Notes: a model not told the origin generated them from the sequence alone. Positions 1 to 10,042 are shown, numbered from the stretch's first letter. The stretch is 64,000 nucleotides of DNA from an uncultured cyanobacterium (GCA_903903925.1 CAIVAU010000061.1:1-64000), one strand, 5' to 3'. Program-made: numbers and translations.

Positions 1-1
1 A

Positions 2-135
<134 letters not shown>

Positions 136-138
136 CTC

Positions 139-699
139 ATGACATTACTTGTAGTAGCTACGGGAAATCCAGGTAAATTGCGGGAAATGCAAGCTTACCT
201 AGTAGATTCTGGTTGGGAATTAACCCTTAAACCTGAAGAATTAGAAATTGAAGAAACAGGCGACACCTTTGCAGCCAATGCCTGTTTGAAAGCATCTCAA
301 GTCGCTTTGGCAACAGGAAATTGGGCGATCGCTGATGATTCTGGGTTGCAAGTAGATGCCCTGAATGGGGCACCAGGAGTGTATTCTGCACGCTACGGTA
401 AAACTGACTCTGAACGTATTGCTAGGCTGTTGAGGGAATTGGGCGACGAAGTAGATCGCGGGGCACAATTTACCTGCGCAGTGGCGATCGCTGATCCTCA
501 TGGTTCAATCACTTTACAATCAGAAGGTATTTGTCGCGGCGAAATCCTCCATGCACCACGTGGTCATGGAGGATTCGGATATGACCCAATTTTTTATGTC
601 CCCCAGCACCAATTAACTTTTGCTGAGATGACACCAGAGTTGAAGCGCTTAATCAGCCATCGAGGTCAGGCTTTTAAATCTTTAAGAGTTAGGAATTGA
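139..699 (+). CDS. rdgB: XTP/dITP pyrophosphatase (RdgB/HAM1)
   Basis: House-cleaning nucleotidase that hydrolyses non-canonical purine triphosphates (dITP, XTP) to monophosphates and pyrophosphate in the cytoplasm, keeping them out of DNA. The 186-residue protein shows the family's landmarks in order: N-terminal TGNPGK substrate loop, IADDSGL with the catalytic and metal-binding acids, GVYSARYG, GFGYDPIF and the C-terminal SHRGQAF. The ATG lies three bases after a heptamer array, so its ribosome-binding region is repeat DNA and no Shine-Dalgarno sequence is visible. The last residues (RVRN) and the TGA are encoded by a heptamer variant. It converges on glnB 19 bases away. Confidence 0.95.
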   Translation: MTLLVVATGNPGKLREMQAYLVDSGWELTLKPEELEIEETGDTFAANACLKASQVALATGNWAIADDSGLQVDALNGAPGVYSARYGKTDSERIARLLRELGDEVDRGAQFTCAVAIADPHGSITLQSEGICRGEILHAPRGHGGFGYDPIFYVPQHQLTFAEMTPELKRLISHRGQAFKSLRVRN

Positions 700-718
700 C
701 TCCTAACTCCTAACTTTT

Positions 719-1357
<639 letters not shown>

Positions 1358-1924
1358 TTAACGACCGTGTTGGTCAAAGAAAGGACGTACAATCAAATAT
1401 CCAGCCCCAAAACCCATAAGTATGATGATCAAAATAGTTACAACTAACTTCCAACCACTGACATCTATTGTCTCTGGATCACTAGGTGAATAATAGTCTA
1501 CTTCCTCCTCTTCAATAAAGAATGTCTCTGGCGTGTGAGTTAGAATTTCGTTGACTGGAGGAATAAAGGGTGAAGAGGAAGCTTGTCTCTGTTGATATAA
1601 GTGTGAATCAGTCACGGGAAGGTTGGTTTCACGGCTTAAATCAGGATAAGAGTGAGGAACTTGACGATAAGTAGCCGCATTTTGGGAATCTAGCAACTTT
1701 TGTAGGTGTAAAACAGACTGAACGGTTTTGGCAATCTCTTGCCTGAGGATCTGATTTTCTTGTACTAGTTGTTTGTTATGGAAGGTAAGTTCATTGATCG
1801 TGGTGTGTTGGGCTTGCAAGTCTGCTGCCAAATCCCGGTATATAGATAGAGGTACAGAGGCAGAGTAGACCGGATTGTGTGCTGTTGGTGTGTTGCTGTA
1901 AACAGAACCTGTAACTGTTCGCAT
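1358..1924 (-). CDS. Coiled-coil protein with C-terminal membrane anchor, unknown function
   Basis: No family is recognised. The 188-residue protein has a central stretch (about residues 28-80) rich in Gln, Leu and Glu with heptad-like spacing that looks like a coiled coil, a polar Ser/Thr/Pro linker, an acidic patch (EEEEVDYY, about residue 138) and one strongly hydrophobic C-terminal segment of about 20 residues followed by a short positive tail. This suggests a tail-anchored protein with its coiled coil in the cytoplasm. The gene is monocistronic. Partner and role cannot be read from context. Confidence 0.75.
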   Translation of the reverse strand: MRTVTGSVYSNTPTAHNPVYSASVPLSIYRDLAADLQAQHTTINELTFHNKQLVQENQILRQEIAKTVQSVLHLQKLLDSQNAATYRQVPHSYPDLSRETNLPVTDSHLYQQRQASSSPFIPPVNEILTHTPETFFIEEEEVDYYSPSDPETIDVSGWKLVVTILIIILMGFGAGYLIVRPFFDQHGR

Positions 1925-2091
1925 TGGTGGCTTTAGCTCAAAATTGAACGTAATTAGATTCAGACGGGGCAGGGGGGCAGGGGGGAAGAAAATGCTTCGG
2001 TAATTTTACAGTGGGAAGGGAGTATGCTCAAGAATAATAGTGGAAAAATCACCTATGGGTAAAGATTTTTTATTTTAAATGTAGGAAACTC

Positions 2092-2910
2092 TTAACCCAA
2101 TAAGGGGAAGAAATGCCCGACAGGCCCTTGCCCTTTGCCAATATCTAGGGCGTAAGAGAGTGCTGTTGTCACATACTCCTTTGCCTGACGCACCGCGAGT
2201 CCCAAGTCTTTTCCTAGTGACAGATTGGCAGCGATCGCTGCTGAAAGTGTACAACCAGTACCGTGAGTATTTTTTGTATCCACGTGTTTTGTTGTCAAAG
2301 TCTCCAGCTTTTGCCCATCAAACCAGATATCAACGCCACGCAAACTCCCCTGCATACCTCCACCCTTAACTAAAACTGTCTTTGCGCCTAAATTGCGGTG
2401 AATGATTTGCGCCGCTGCCCTCATATCATCTAAGGAGTGAATCTGTAACCCACTGAGAATTTGGGCTTCGTAGCGATTTGGTGTGACAATAGTTGCCTGA
2501 GGAATCAAGGCATTACGGAGAGTCTTCACCGCATCATTATCAATGAGTTGCGCCCCTGTGCGGGATACCATCACTGGATCAACGACTAGGTGATTAATTT
2601 GTAAAGATTTCACCTGGTGGGCGACAGCGGCAATAATTTCCTGGTTCAGCAACATTCCCGTTTTTGCTGCTTGCACGCCGATGTCCTCACACACAGACTG
2701 AATTTGCGCTACAACAGCCTCTGGTGGTACAGCATCAACCCGTTGTACGCCTAAAGTGTTTTGTGCTGTGATACAGGTAATAGCACTAGTACCGTGGACA
2801 CAGTGAAAGGCAAAGGTACGTAAATCAGCTTGAATTCCCGCACCACCACCACTATCTGAACCAGCAATAGTTAAAGCAACTGGTACATTGTACATTGTTT
2901 CAGCGTTCAT
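2092..2910 (-). CDS. thiD: Hydroxymethylpyrimidine/phosphomethylpyrimidine kinase
   Basis: Phosphorylates HMP and HMP-P to HMP-PP, the pyrimidine half of thiamine, using ATP. The 272-residue ribokinase-fold protein begins with the diagnostic IAGSDSGGGAGIQADL substrate loop, has DPVMVSRTGAQL in the middle, and the GTGCTLSAAIA anion-hole/ATP signature near residue 215. Length is normal for the family. Its ATG overlaps the stop of the upstream membrane-protein gene by four bases (ATGA), so the two are co-transcribed and probably translationally coupled. The other thiamine genes of the window, thiE-thiS, lie about 11 kb away. Confidence 0.96.
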   Translation of the reverse strand: MNAETMYNVPVALTIAGSDSGGGAGIQADLRTFAFHCVHGTSAITCITAQNTLGVQRVDAVPPEAVVAQIQSVCEDIGVQAAKTGMLLNQEIIAAVAHQVKSLQINHLVVDPVMVSRTGAQLIDNDAVKTLRNALIPQATIVTPNRYEAQILSGLQIHSLDDMRAAAQIIHRNLGAKTVLVKGGGMQGSLRGVDIWFDGQKLETLTTKHVDTKNTHGTGCTLSAAIAANLSLGKDLGLAVRQAKEYVTTALSYALDIGKGQGPVGHFFPLLG

Positions 2911-3323
2911 TTAACTCCTAACTCTCCTTGCAAATATTTACCCCACTCTGCCGCTAAAGGGATTTCTGTAAAGGGAACGCGCACCGAACGAGTCGATTCA
3001 GCAAATACAAATTCTAGCTCTATAGTGCGGCCTTTTTCTGGGGGATTTTCTACATGGGCTGCTTTGCCATCAATCAAAAAATTTATGTGGAGAATATCGT
3101 CTAGAGCAAATGTTTGTAGCTGAATTGGGCCAGTAGGTGTGGGTTTTCCCCACGTTATGCTGTGTCCTTTTTTACCTAAAACCGCATAAATATCGAACTT
3201 CGCTTTTTCAAATTGCTGTGCCCAAGTGCGATAGGCTTCAATTTTTTGATATTCCTGGGAGCCTTGCCAAGCTAGCCAGAAAAATGCTACTAACAGGGGT
3301 AACCATAAAAGACCACGTTCCAT
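2907..3323 (-). CDS. Small membrane-anchored protein of unknown function, upstream of thiD
   Basis: The 138-residue protein has one N-terminal hydrophobic segment (LLWLPLLVAFFWLAW, about residues 4-20) and a soluble domain of about 115 residues with alternating strands, so it is probably exported and membrane-anchored. No catalytic motif is visible. It overlaps thiD by four bases, forming a two-gene unit. Nothing in the sequence ties it directly to thiamine metabolism. The start is the only ATG ahead of the membrane segment. Confidence 0.8.
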   Translation of the reverse strand: MERGLLWLPLLVAFFWLAWQGSQEYQKIEAYRTWAQQFEKAKFDIYAVLGKKGHSITWGKPTPTGPIQLQTFALDDILHINFLIDGKAAHVENPPEKGRTIELEFVFAESTRSVRVPFTEIPLAAEWGKYLQGELGVK

Positions 3324-3412
3324 TATTTGTAACTATCCTGCAACATCAAGTAATTCAGCATGTATATACGTTATCTTAATGAGCAACTGGGAATAAGCAG
3401 TGGTGAGTTTAT

Positions 3413-5290
3413 ATGAGACGACTTATATTATTGTGCTTGTTTATCATTGGAATAGGGGTTGCCCTGTTTACTTTTATTAATTTTCAAGGACTGGCAGTTA
3501 AAGGGGAGTTTGAGACGATAGTACTGAATTTTCGGGAAGATATTCCTCAGGATGTCTTGCAGCAGGATCTGCAAGCGATCGCCCGTCGTTACAAAGTCAC
3601 ACCTCACCTCGATAACAAATTCGCTGCTCAGGATCATGTGTATATTATTAAGGGCGATCGCCAGCGAATCAAAGAACTGAAAAAATCTGAGTTGGCTCAA
3701 GCAATTGAATACATTGAGCCAAATTACATCTATAAAATCCCCAAACCGGGCAAAATGGCTTGGTTAGGAGAATATTTGTCCCCCTCAAATGAGAATGAAG
3801 AAGCACAACCTGCCTTCAAAGGTCCCAACGATCCCATGTACAGCATGCAGTGGAATCTCCACAATATTGGTGTGGTTGGGGCGTGGGAGAAGACTAAAGG
3901 CAGCGGCGTTACGGTTGCTGTGATTGACACTGGCATTACTCGGGTTCGTGACTTAGTAGAAACAAAATTTGTCCCTGGCTACGACTTTGTCAACGATAAA
4001 GTAGAGGCAAAAGATGATAATGGACACGGTACCCACGTTGCAGGGACAATTGCCCAATCCACGAATAACTCCTATGGCGTAGCTGGAATTGCTTACGAAG
4101 CAAGCTTGATGCCGTTAAAAGTACTGAGTGATTTTGGCGGTGGTACTGTAGCTGATATTGCCGAAGCGATTAAGTTTGCGGCTGATAAGGGCGCAGATGT
4201 GATTAATATGAGTTTAGGCGGTGGCGGTGAAAGCCAGTTGATGAAATCAGCGATCGAATATGCCTACAAAAAAGGTGTCGTCATCATCGCCGCAGCTGGA
4301 AACGAAAACCAGAATTCAGCCTCCTATCCCGCACGTTATCCCCACGTCATTGGTGTTTCTGCATTAGGGCCAGATGCATTAAAAGCTAACTATTCTAACT
4401 TTGGTGCAGGAGTTGATATTTCCGCCCCTGGTGGTAGTGATGCAGGCAAAATTTTGCAAGCAACCATTGACACTGAAAATAAGGGTGTAGAGGTATTTGT
4501 TGGCTACCAAGGGACAAGCATGGCAGCCCCTCATGTGGCTGGTGTAGCGGCTTTAGTAAAAGCTACTGGTGTGAAAGAACCAGATGAAATCCTCAACATC
4601 CTCAAACAATCAGCCAGAAGTGTCAAGGACGATGGTTTGAACTACTATGGTGCTGGGCAACTCAATGCACAAGCAGCTGTGCAACTTGCAGCCCAAGGGC
4701 AAATCAGTTTTCAAGACTTCTTCCGGTGGTTACGGGATAACGGCTACCTCAATCCTGGCTTCTGGATTGATGGCGGTGCGATCGCGCTGTTACCCAAGAT
4801 TTTGATGGTCGTTGGTTCCTATCTGCTAGCTTGGTTTTTACGGGTTTACTTCCCATTCCGATGGAGTTGGACTTTATTCTCCGGATTAGTTGTCGGCAGT
4901 TCCGGGTTATTCCCCCTCAAAGGATTTTATATCTTTGACCTACCCCAATGGCCTTTCCGATTGTTGGGCAGTTCCATCCCCGAACTTGGCAATACACTAC
5001 AGGGAACTGATCCATTGAATCCCCTGTTTGCCAGCGTACTCATTCCCATTGTCTTCATGGCGCTGCTGCTAGGAAATTCTAAATGGAAGTGGTTTGCGAT
5101 CGGTTCATCGTTAGGGATAGCAGCATGTTTAGGCGTGAGTGCTGTCTTCAACCCAGTCGTGTGGGGATTAGGAAGTGGTATTCTATCACGGACCTTCCTG
5201 ATTGCCAATGCCCTACTCTGTTTCGGACTTGTTCGTCTAGCATTGAAAAACGAAGAAGTCAATAGTCAACACTCAACAACTAACAACTAA
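3413..5290 (+). CDS. Membrane-anchored S8 family serine peptidase (subtilase)
   Basis: Subtilisin-like endopeptidase. The catalytic triad is clear: Asp172 (VIDTG), His205 (HGTHVAGT) and Ser369 (GTSMAAPHVAG), with the oxyanion Asn in AAAGNEN. Residues 1-25 form a signal or anchor helix, and residues about 35-110 resemble an inhibitor-type propeptide with the end DHVYIIKG and IEPNYIY. After the catalytic domain, residues about 455-615 contain several hydrophobic segments, so the mature enzyme probably stays in the membrane with its catalytic domain outside the cytoplasm. The last 10 or so residues (VNSQHSTTNN) come from a low-complexity AGTCAACA-type repeat. The next gene follows after nine bases. 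Confidence 0.93.
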   Translation: MRRLILLCLFIIGIGVALFTFINFQGLAVKGEFETIVLNFREDIPQDVLQQDLQAIARRYKVTPHLDNKFAAQDHVYIIKGDRQRIKELKKSELAQAIEYIEPNYIYKIPKPGKMAWLGEYLSPSNENEEAQPAFKGPNDPMYSMQWNLHNIGVVGAWEKTKGSGVTVAVIDTGITRVRDLVETKFVPGYDFVNDKVEAKDDNGHGTHVAGTIAQSTNNSYGVAGIAYEASLMPLKVLSDFGGGTVADIAEAIKFAADKGADVINMSLGGGGESQLMKSAIEYAYKKGVVIIAAAGNENQNSASYPARYPHVIGVSALGPDALKANYSNFGAGVDISAPGGSDAGKILQATIDTENKGVEVFVGYQGTSMAAPHVAGVAALVKATGVKEPDEILNILKQSARSVKDDGLNYYGAGQLNAQAAVQLAAQGQISFQDFFRWLRDNGYLNPGFWIDGGAIALLPKILMVVGSYLLAWFLRVYFPFRWSWTLFSGLVVGSSGLFPLKGFYIFDLPQWPFRLLGSSIPELGNTLQGTDPLNPLFASVLIPIVFMALLLGNSKWKWFAIGSSLGIAACLGVSAVFNPVVWGLGSGILSRTFLIANALLCFGLVRLALKNEEVNSQHSTTNN

Positions 5291-5299
5291 CAAAAAAAT

Positions 5300-5524
5300 A
5301 TGAGCATTACAGTTACAGGGACTATCCAACACCGTGATCTTGGCCCCGGCGCATGGGCGTTAGTTACCGATGAGGGTGGTACCTACGAAATCTTCAAAGG
5401 TGCTGACAAGAAGTTGCTGAAATCAGGACAAAAAGTTGAGATTGAAGGAAAGGTACGCGAAGACGTCATGACTATTGCCATGATTGGTCCTGTTTTGGAA
5501 GTCGAATCTTTTAAAATCCTTTGA
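5300..5524 (+). CDS. Small OB-fold-like protein, unknown function
   Basis: A 74-residue protein with five or so predicted strands and a pattern typical of a small OB-like barrel (VTGTIQ, GAWALVTDEGGTYEIF, KVEIEGKV). The C-terminal half keeps hydrophobic alternation to the end. It starts nine bases after the subtilase stop and may be co-transcribed with it. The spacer is AC-rich and has no clear Shine-Dalgarno sequence. I do not recognise the family with certainty. Confidence 0.75.
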   Translation: MSITVTGTIQHRDLGPGAWALVTDEGGTYEIFKGADKKLLKSGQKVEIEGKVREDVMTIAMIGPVLEVESFKIL

Positions 5525-5529
5525 AATCC

Positions 5530-5856
5530 TCAGTTCTGATTAGATCCTTCCAAACTCAGTACCTCTTGTAGACGACTTCTAAATTCCCCTTTCGGATGAC
5601 CACCTTTGACCTCGCCTACAATGCGAAATTCTCCTTCTGGGGAATCACAAACTAGATAGGTGGGCCATCCCATCTCAGATTTATCCGGATAGTGAGTTAG
5701 CAGAATCTTGCGGTATTTACGGTAAGTAGCCGTATCTTGCATTTTCACATCAATAAATTGCAACCCCAGTTCCTCCGCCACTTTTTTGTCGTAAAAAGAC
5801 ATTTTGTGGCAAATACCGCAATCTTCTGAAGAGAATTTAACGACAGCTAACTGCAT
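5530..5856 (-). CDS. Thioredoxin-like protein (CGIC)
   Basis: A 108-residue thioredoxin-fold protein with the redox motif Cys13-Gly-Ile-Cys16 near the N-terminus and the cis-proline loop GWPTYLV at about residue 65. There is no signal peptide, so it should act in the cytoplasm. The middle holds a basic YRKYRK insertion not usual in classical thioredoxins. It converges on the small OB-like gene with only five bases between the stops. The specific redox partner cannot be inferred. Confidence 0.85.
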   Translation of the reverse strand: MQLAVVKFSSEDCGICHKMSFYDKKVAEELGLQFIDVKMQDTATYRKYRKILLTHYPDKSEMGWPTYLVCDSPEGEFRIVGEVKGGHPKGEFRSRLQEVLSLEGSNQN

Positions 5857-5958
5857 AGGCTTGCAACCTTTTGGTTGTAGATACTAGTTTTTAATTTCTG
5901 AATAATAGCATAATAATAGCATAATTGCTACTCTATTGCCTTCGAGCTTGTAGCCACT

Positions 5959-6114
5959 ATGAACTCTAATCCAACCCCAGGATCTCTTTCATCTCCCCAA
6001 GATGTTGTTAGACAATTCCTCGTCAAGAATTAGGATTTTGTTGGCGCGGGTCAGAACGGAGATTTTACAGATCTTTGGGGAAGGATTTTCTCTAAAGTTT
6101 TATTAATGGGATGA
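5959..6114 (+). pseudogene. Possible broken small gene with in-frame TAG
   Basis: An ATG at 5959 opens 24 codons (starting MNSNPTPGSLSSP) ending in TAG at 6031-6033. The same frame then continues for 26 protein-like codons (DFVGAGQNGDFTDLWG) to a TGA at 6112. The two parts read like one sequence interrupted by a single stop. No family is recognised and no Shine-Dalgarno sequence is evident, so this may be chance. It sits beside other gene remnants. Confidence 0.25.
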
Positions 6115-6155
6115 GAAATATTTGGTTCTGATGTGAAATTCTGTCCTAAGAAAAG

Positions 6156-6485
6156 TTAGCCTTGTTTTCTTGGTGTTTTTGGTATTATTGGATATTTTAT
6201 CCTGTCATATACAAGTCCAGAACTTGTATTTTCACCAACCAATAAATCAAGTCTACGAATAGTTGCTGGATTTTCTACTCCTGTAAAAACAACACTTAAT
6301 GTTGGATTTGTACTTGGATACACTTTAAAGTTTGATTGTCCAGTTTCTCCTCCATATTGGTTGGCAAACTTTATTGTGTCAGCCTCGTAAGAAGCACCAT
6401 TAGCATCAATCATTGTAGTAACACCTAAACCGTCAAAAGCAGTGATACGTATTCCTCCTTTTTGTTGAGGATGATTATTTTTACC
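6156..6485 (-). pseudogene. C-terminal remnant of an unrecognised protein
   Basis: The frame is open from the stop codon at about 6498 down to 6156 and reads as a beta-rich protein end (GGIRITAFDG, ANQYGGETGQ, LDLLVGENTS). The only ATG is internal (6413, 85 codons), with good protein-like sequence continuing about 25 codons upstream of it without any ATG, GTG or TTG start. The gene therefore looks decapitated: its 5' part has been lost, and the toxin-antitoxin pair now abuts the break. No function is assigned. Confidence 0.45.
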
Positions 6486-6486
6486 G

Positions 6487-6933
6487 TTAAGCTGTTACAG
6501 AGTCGGGGTGTATAGGAATGATTTCAGTCTTGTACCGACTGAAGTCTTTCGTATTAAACGTGAGAATGTGAGTTAGCCCATGAACCAGCATGGCAGCCAC
6601 AAGTCTGGCATCATGGACATTAACGCCTTTAACCTGATACGCCACAACAAGCTGCTCCCACTGATCATAAATACTATCAGTATCCAAGAGCATGGAGAAA
6701 AAAACTTTCAACCGTTCGATTTGTTGTTGTGCTTCACTTGAAGAATGCCCCAATCCATTTTTCTGTGCTGGACGAGTATACACGTTCCAAAACTCGATTA
6801 AATTCTGAGGAACAATACAAAGCGCTTCTTCCTGACTCTGTAACCGGGAAACTGCATTGACCGCTGCGCTATACATAGGATGCTGAGGATCTGCGCTACA
6901 GAGAAGAACATTAGTATCTACCAAATAAGCCAC
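6487..6933 (-). CDS. PIN-domain ribonuclease, VapC-like toxin
   Basis: A 148-residue PIN-domain protein. The metal-binding acids expected of the fold are visible: Asp6 in YLVDTNVLL, Glu in the NLIEFWNV helix, Asp in VNVHDARLVAAM and the terminal TFNTKDF strand. VapC toxins cleave tRNA or rRNA when released from their antitoxin. The gene starts at the last base of the upstream gene's stop (TAATG, one-base overlap), the usual antitoxin-toxin arrangement. No independent promoter is visible. Confidence 0.88.
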   Translation of the reverse strand: MAYLVDTNVLLCSADPQHPMYSAAVNAVSRLQSQEEALCIVPQNLIEFWNVYTRPAQKNGLGHSSSEAQQQIERLKVFFSMLLDTDSIYDQWEQLVVAYQVKGVNVHDARLVAAMLVHGLTHILTFNTKDFSRYKTEIIPIHPDSVTA

Positions 6934-7265
6934 TAAAGTTTCTCATCCTCATACATACTTTCTCGACTGAGTGCATAGTCTGAAAGGGTTGGTGCATCAT
7001 GATGATGATTCGCTGCCCATTCACGGAAAGCCTTTACCCATTCGGAAGCAGTTGCATAGAGAGGGGGTTGTTTTTCCTTTTCTTTTACCAGTTGCTTGAG
7101 CATACTATCTACATGGGGTTTCACTTGCTCTGGTGAAAGGCTGGTAATATGTGCCAATGCCCCAATGACAGTTTCCATTTCTGCCCGATGCAGTTCCTGT
7201 AAGGTCTGTATGTACTGAGAGATGGAGGGTTCCTGTCCGCCGCTAAAAGAGGTATTTGTACTCAT
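6933..7265 (-). CDS. Putative antitoxin partner of the PIN toxin
   Basis: A 110-residue, charged, mostly helical protein with no obvious standard DNA-binding motif. The C-terminal third (TASEWVKAFREWAANHHH to SRESMYEDE) is the likely toxin-binding tail, ending in an acidic stretch. The antitoxin role is inferred from its position directly upstream of the PIN gene and the one-base overlap; the sequence alone does not name a family. It would be transcribed from the gene-poor region upstream. Confidence 0.75.
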   Translation of the reverse strand: MSTNTSFSGGQEPSISQYIQTLQELHRAEMETVIGALAHITSLSPEQVKPHVDSMLKQLVKEKEKQPPLYATASEWVKAFREWAANHHHDAPTLSDYALSRESMYEDEKL

Positions 7266-7908
7266 ATCATTTCACAATAGCTTACGTTTTCTCTTTTTAT
7301 CTATAGTACTGTGGGTAAATTCCGAAGTGACCCTGACGGTTTCCTCCCTGCGTACTAGTTGAGAAGGAAGCGGCAGAAAATCTTCTATAATTGTTAATTC
7401 ACCTTTCGGGGCATCTTCAAAACTGGCGCTTTTTTTCAATTATATTATTGCAAGATTATCTGTTGCCGTTGAACCGATCGCTCAGCACCCTCTGTTCCGA
7501 CTGACTCCTGTTAATTGGATTGCTGGATGCGCTTGACAAAAACCCCTCTTTCGTGATACTGTCTTAAAATGGAAATCTGTGCGCTCATAATATATAGTAA
7601 TAAATAAAAATTTCCCCCGAACAGATAAACCAATACATAAAATTTTCCCTTGTGCAGTCGCCAATGTTATGTTAATCGTTTTTTGGCGCTTGGTATTTGG
7701 GATTACCACAGTGTATTTGAATGCGTAAATTAAGTAAGTAGGTTGGAGAGAGTCATCGGAAAGATGTATGTAAAGTTTTGTAACTTGACATTTTGGCTTG
7801 CGGTTTCGCAAAGAGTGCGCTAAAGCGCAACTACGAAACAATGATGATTTATTTGTGCTGACCTACTTATGGAGTCAACTTTGGACAAGATGCGATACAC
7901 GGCTCATT
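7266..7908. other. Gene-poor region with a strong hairpin
   Basis: About 640 bases with no convincing gene. A hairpin at 7803-7839 pairs GTTTCG with CGAAAC and, inside, TGCGC with GCGCA across a TAAA loop; it resembles the GCGCTAAAGCGC intergenic hairpins common in cyanobacteria. It lies about 70 bases before the kinase start. The region also has to supply promoters for the toxin-antitoxin pair and the kinase, which diverge from it. Confidence 0.5.
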
Positions 7909-9762
7909 ATGCAAATATGCCAAAATCCCAATTGTTCAAATCCCTTCAATTCTGACGGCAATAAATTTTGCACTAGTTGCGGACAAAGTAACTTCGGCAA
8001 GCTTCTGAGAAACCGATTCCGCGTATTGAGATTATTAGGGGAAGGCGGGTTTAGCAGAACTTATGAATCAGAGGACGTAGATAGACTAAATGCTCCTTGC
8101 GTCGTCAAACAGTTTTTTCCGCAGGTTCAGGGAACTTATGAACGTGCTAAAGCTGCAGAATTGTTTAAGGAAGAGGCGTTTCGGTTGTATGAACTTGGAG
8201 AAAACCACCCCTCAATTCCTAGATTACTTGCTTACTTTGAACAAGGCTTATGCCTGTATCTGGTGCAAGAATTTATTCAGGGGCAAACTCTCTTAAGAGA
8301 ACTTCAGCAACAAGCCTTCAGCGAACAACAAATTTGGGACCTTCTGACTGATTTATTGCCTGTTCTGGAATTCGTTCACTCTCATAATGTCATCCATCGG
8401 GATATCAAACCAGAAAATATCATTCGCCGATCGCCTCCATCCTCAGGATCAAAGGGGGCTAGCGGGGATCTTGTATTAATTGACTTCGGCGGTGCTAAGC
8501 AGGTCACACAAAGCAGTATAAGTAGACAAACTACAGTCATTTATACCCTTGGTTATGCTCCAACTGAGCAAATGGCTGGATTTGCCTATCAAGCCAGCGA
8601 TTTATACTCTTTAGGAGTCACTTGTATACGTCTTTTAACTCAATGTTTGCCTGTCATAGATCCTGATGGGCAAATTCATGACCGTCTTTATGATGTCATG
8701 AGTGGTGAATGGCTATGGCGACAGATTTTACAGGAAAAAGGTGTTACCATCAACGAAAACTTAGGACAAGTTCTGGATAAATTGCTGAAGCATTTGCCGA
8801 GGGAAAGGTATCAATCAGCAGCAGAAGTTCTCAAAGATTTATATTTTCCAAAATTCACAGTCTTACAACCGTTTGTACCTTCCCAAGATAGTTCGCCAAC
8901 GCGATCGCAAAAAATCACCCCAGAATTTCCTGCCTTACAGTCCTTTGAATTTGACGTGGTGACAATAGACAACAACGGGAGAGAAATTAGCCGTCAATTG
9001 CAAACCGCAAATTTTTATGCAGAAGATTTGGGTCACGGAGTCATGATCGAAATGGTAGCAATTCCTGATGGTATTTTTATGATGGGTTCATCAGCGAATG
9101 AAGGGGATGATGATGAACGTCCACAACACGACGTTACCGTCGAACCTTTTTTCATGGGGAGATTTCCCATCACTCAGACGCAATGGAGATCTGTAGCAGC
9201 TTTACCTAAAATTAAACAGTCATTGAATCCCAACCCATCTAAATTCAAAGGCATAAACCGACCCGTTGAAAATGTATCGTGGCACGAAGCTGTAGAATTT
9301 TGTGCCAGACTATCAAAAAAAACTGGCCGAAGATACCGCTTACCGAGTGAAGCTGAATGGGAATATGCTTGTCGTGCTGGCACTACAACACCATTCCATT
9401 TTGGTGAAATAATTACTGCTGACTTAGCAAACTGTGGTGGAAGCGAGATTCACGCTTTTGACTCAAAAGGCAAATATCGTAAAGAAACCACACCTGTGGG
9501 CAGTTTTGATGTAGCAAATGCTTTTGGATTGTACGATATGCACGGGCTAGTTTGGGAATGGTGTGCTGACCCTTGGCACAAAAATTATGATGGCGCACCA
9601 AGAGATGGCACAGTTTGGGAAATTGGTGGTGATCATAATCGCCGAGTGCTTCGTGGTGGTTCTTGGAGTTTCAGTCCAGTGCTGTGTCGTAGCGCCAGTC
9701 GAAGCTGGAATGAATCGGATGGTGGACTGAGGATATGTGGCTTTCGGGTTGTCGCTACTTAG
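7909..9762 (+). CDS. Ser/Thr protein kinase fused to a formylglycine-enzyme-like (SUMF1) domain
   Basis: A two-domain protein of 617 residues. The N-terminus has a four-Cys zinc-ribbon (CQNPNC and CTSCG). The Hanks-type kinase follows with LGEGGFSRTY (P-loop), VVKQF (ATP lysine), VIHRDIKPENII (catalytic loop) and LIDFGGAK (DFG). From about residue 375 a SUMF1/FGE-sulfatase fold begins (MVAIPDGIFMMGS) with YRLPSEAEWEYACRAG and a final RVLRGGSW, GFRVV. Such fusions are common in cyanobacteria; the SUMF1 part usually lacks proven formylglycine activity. The start at 7909 is chosen because the zinc-ribbon begins at once; the frame is open for another 37 codons upstream, which run through a hairpin. 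Confidence 0.93.
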   Translation: MQICQNPNCSNPFNSDGNKFCTSCGQSNFGKLLRNRFRVLRLLGEGGFSRTYESEDVDRLNAPCVVKQFFPQVQGTYERAKAAELFKEEAFRLYELGENHPSIPRLLAYFEQGLCLYLVQEFIQGQTLLRELQQQAFSEQQIWDLLTDLLPVLEFVHSHNVIHRDIKPENIIRRSPPSSGSKGASGDLVLIDFGGAKQVTQSSISRQTTVIYTLGYAPTEQMAGFAYQASDLYSLGVTCIRLLTQCLPVIDPDGQIHDRLYDVMSGEWLWRQILQEKGVTINENLGQVLDKLLKHLPRERYQSAAEVLKDLYFPKFTVLQPFVPSQDSSPTRSQKITPEFPALQSFEFDVVTIDNNGREISRQLQTANFYAEDLGHGVMIEMVAIPDGIFMMGSSANEGDDDERPQHDVTVEPFFMGRFPITQTQWRSVAALPKIKQSLNPNPSKFKGINRPVENVSWHEAVEFCARLSKKTGRRYRLPSEAEWEYACRAGTTTPFHFGEIITADLANCGGSEIHAFDSKGKYRKETTPVGSFDVANAFGLYDMHGLVWEWCADPWHKNYDGAPRDGTVWEIGGDHNRRVLRGGSWSFSPVLCRSASRSWNESDGGLRICGFRVVAT

Positions 9763-10042
9763 TACATGATAAAGTGCGGAAAGTGGGCTTTACTTTTAGG
9801 TTAATGTTATGTCAATATGACTTCAATCTACAGACTTGAGGCATCAGAAGCATAAGCACGTAAAAACGTGTCACTCGGACAATAACTTGTCTGGATTATA
9901 GCTGTGGATAAACATCGCAATACAGATTGATGAGCTAGAGTGCTTGTCAGTTAAAATTTTTGACTCTGTTGCCTGTTATCTGCTATAGCAATCTGTATGC
10001 TGCGTTTGTCGTGTCAGTATGAAGTGTTAGAGGTGAAACAGA

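Noticed and set aside
7482..7841. Minus-strand frame of 119 codons
   Set aside because: It is rich in Lys, Ile and Tyr with no domain pattern, ends in Cys/Arg clutter, and runs through the hairpin at 7803-7839. It looks like a chance frame in a promoter region.
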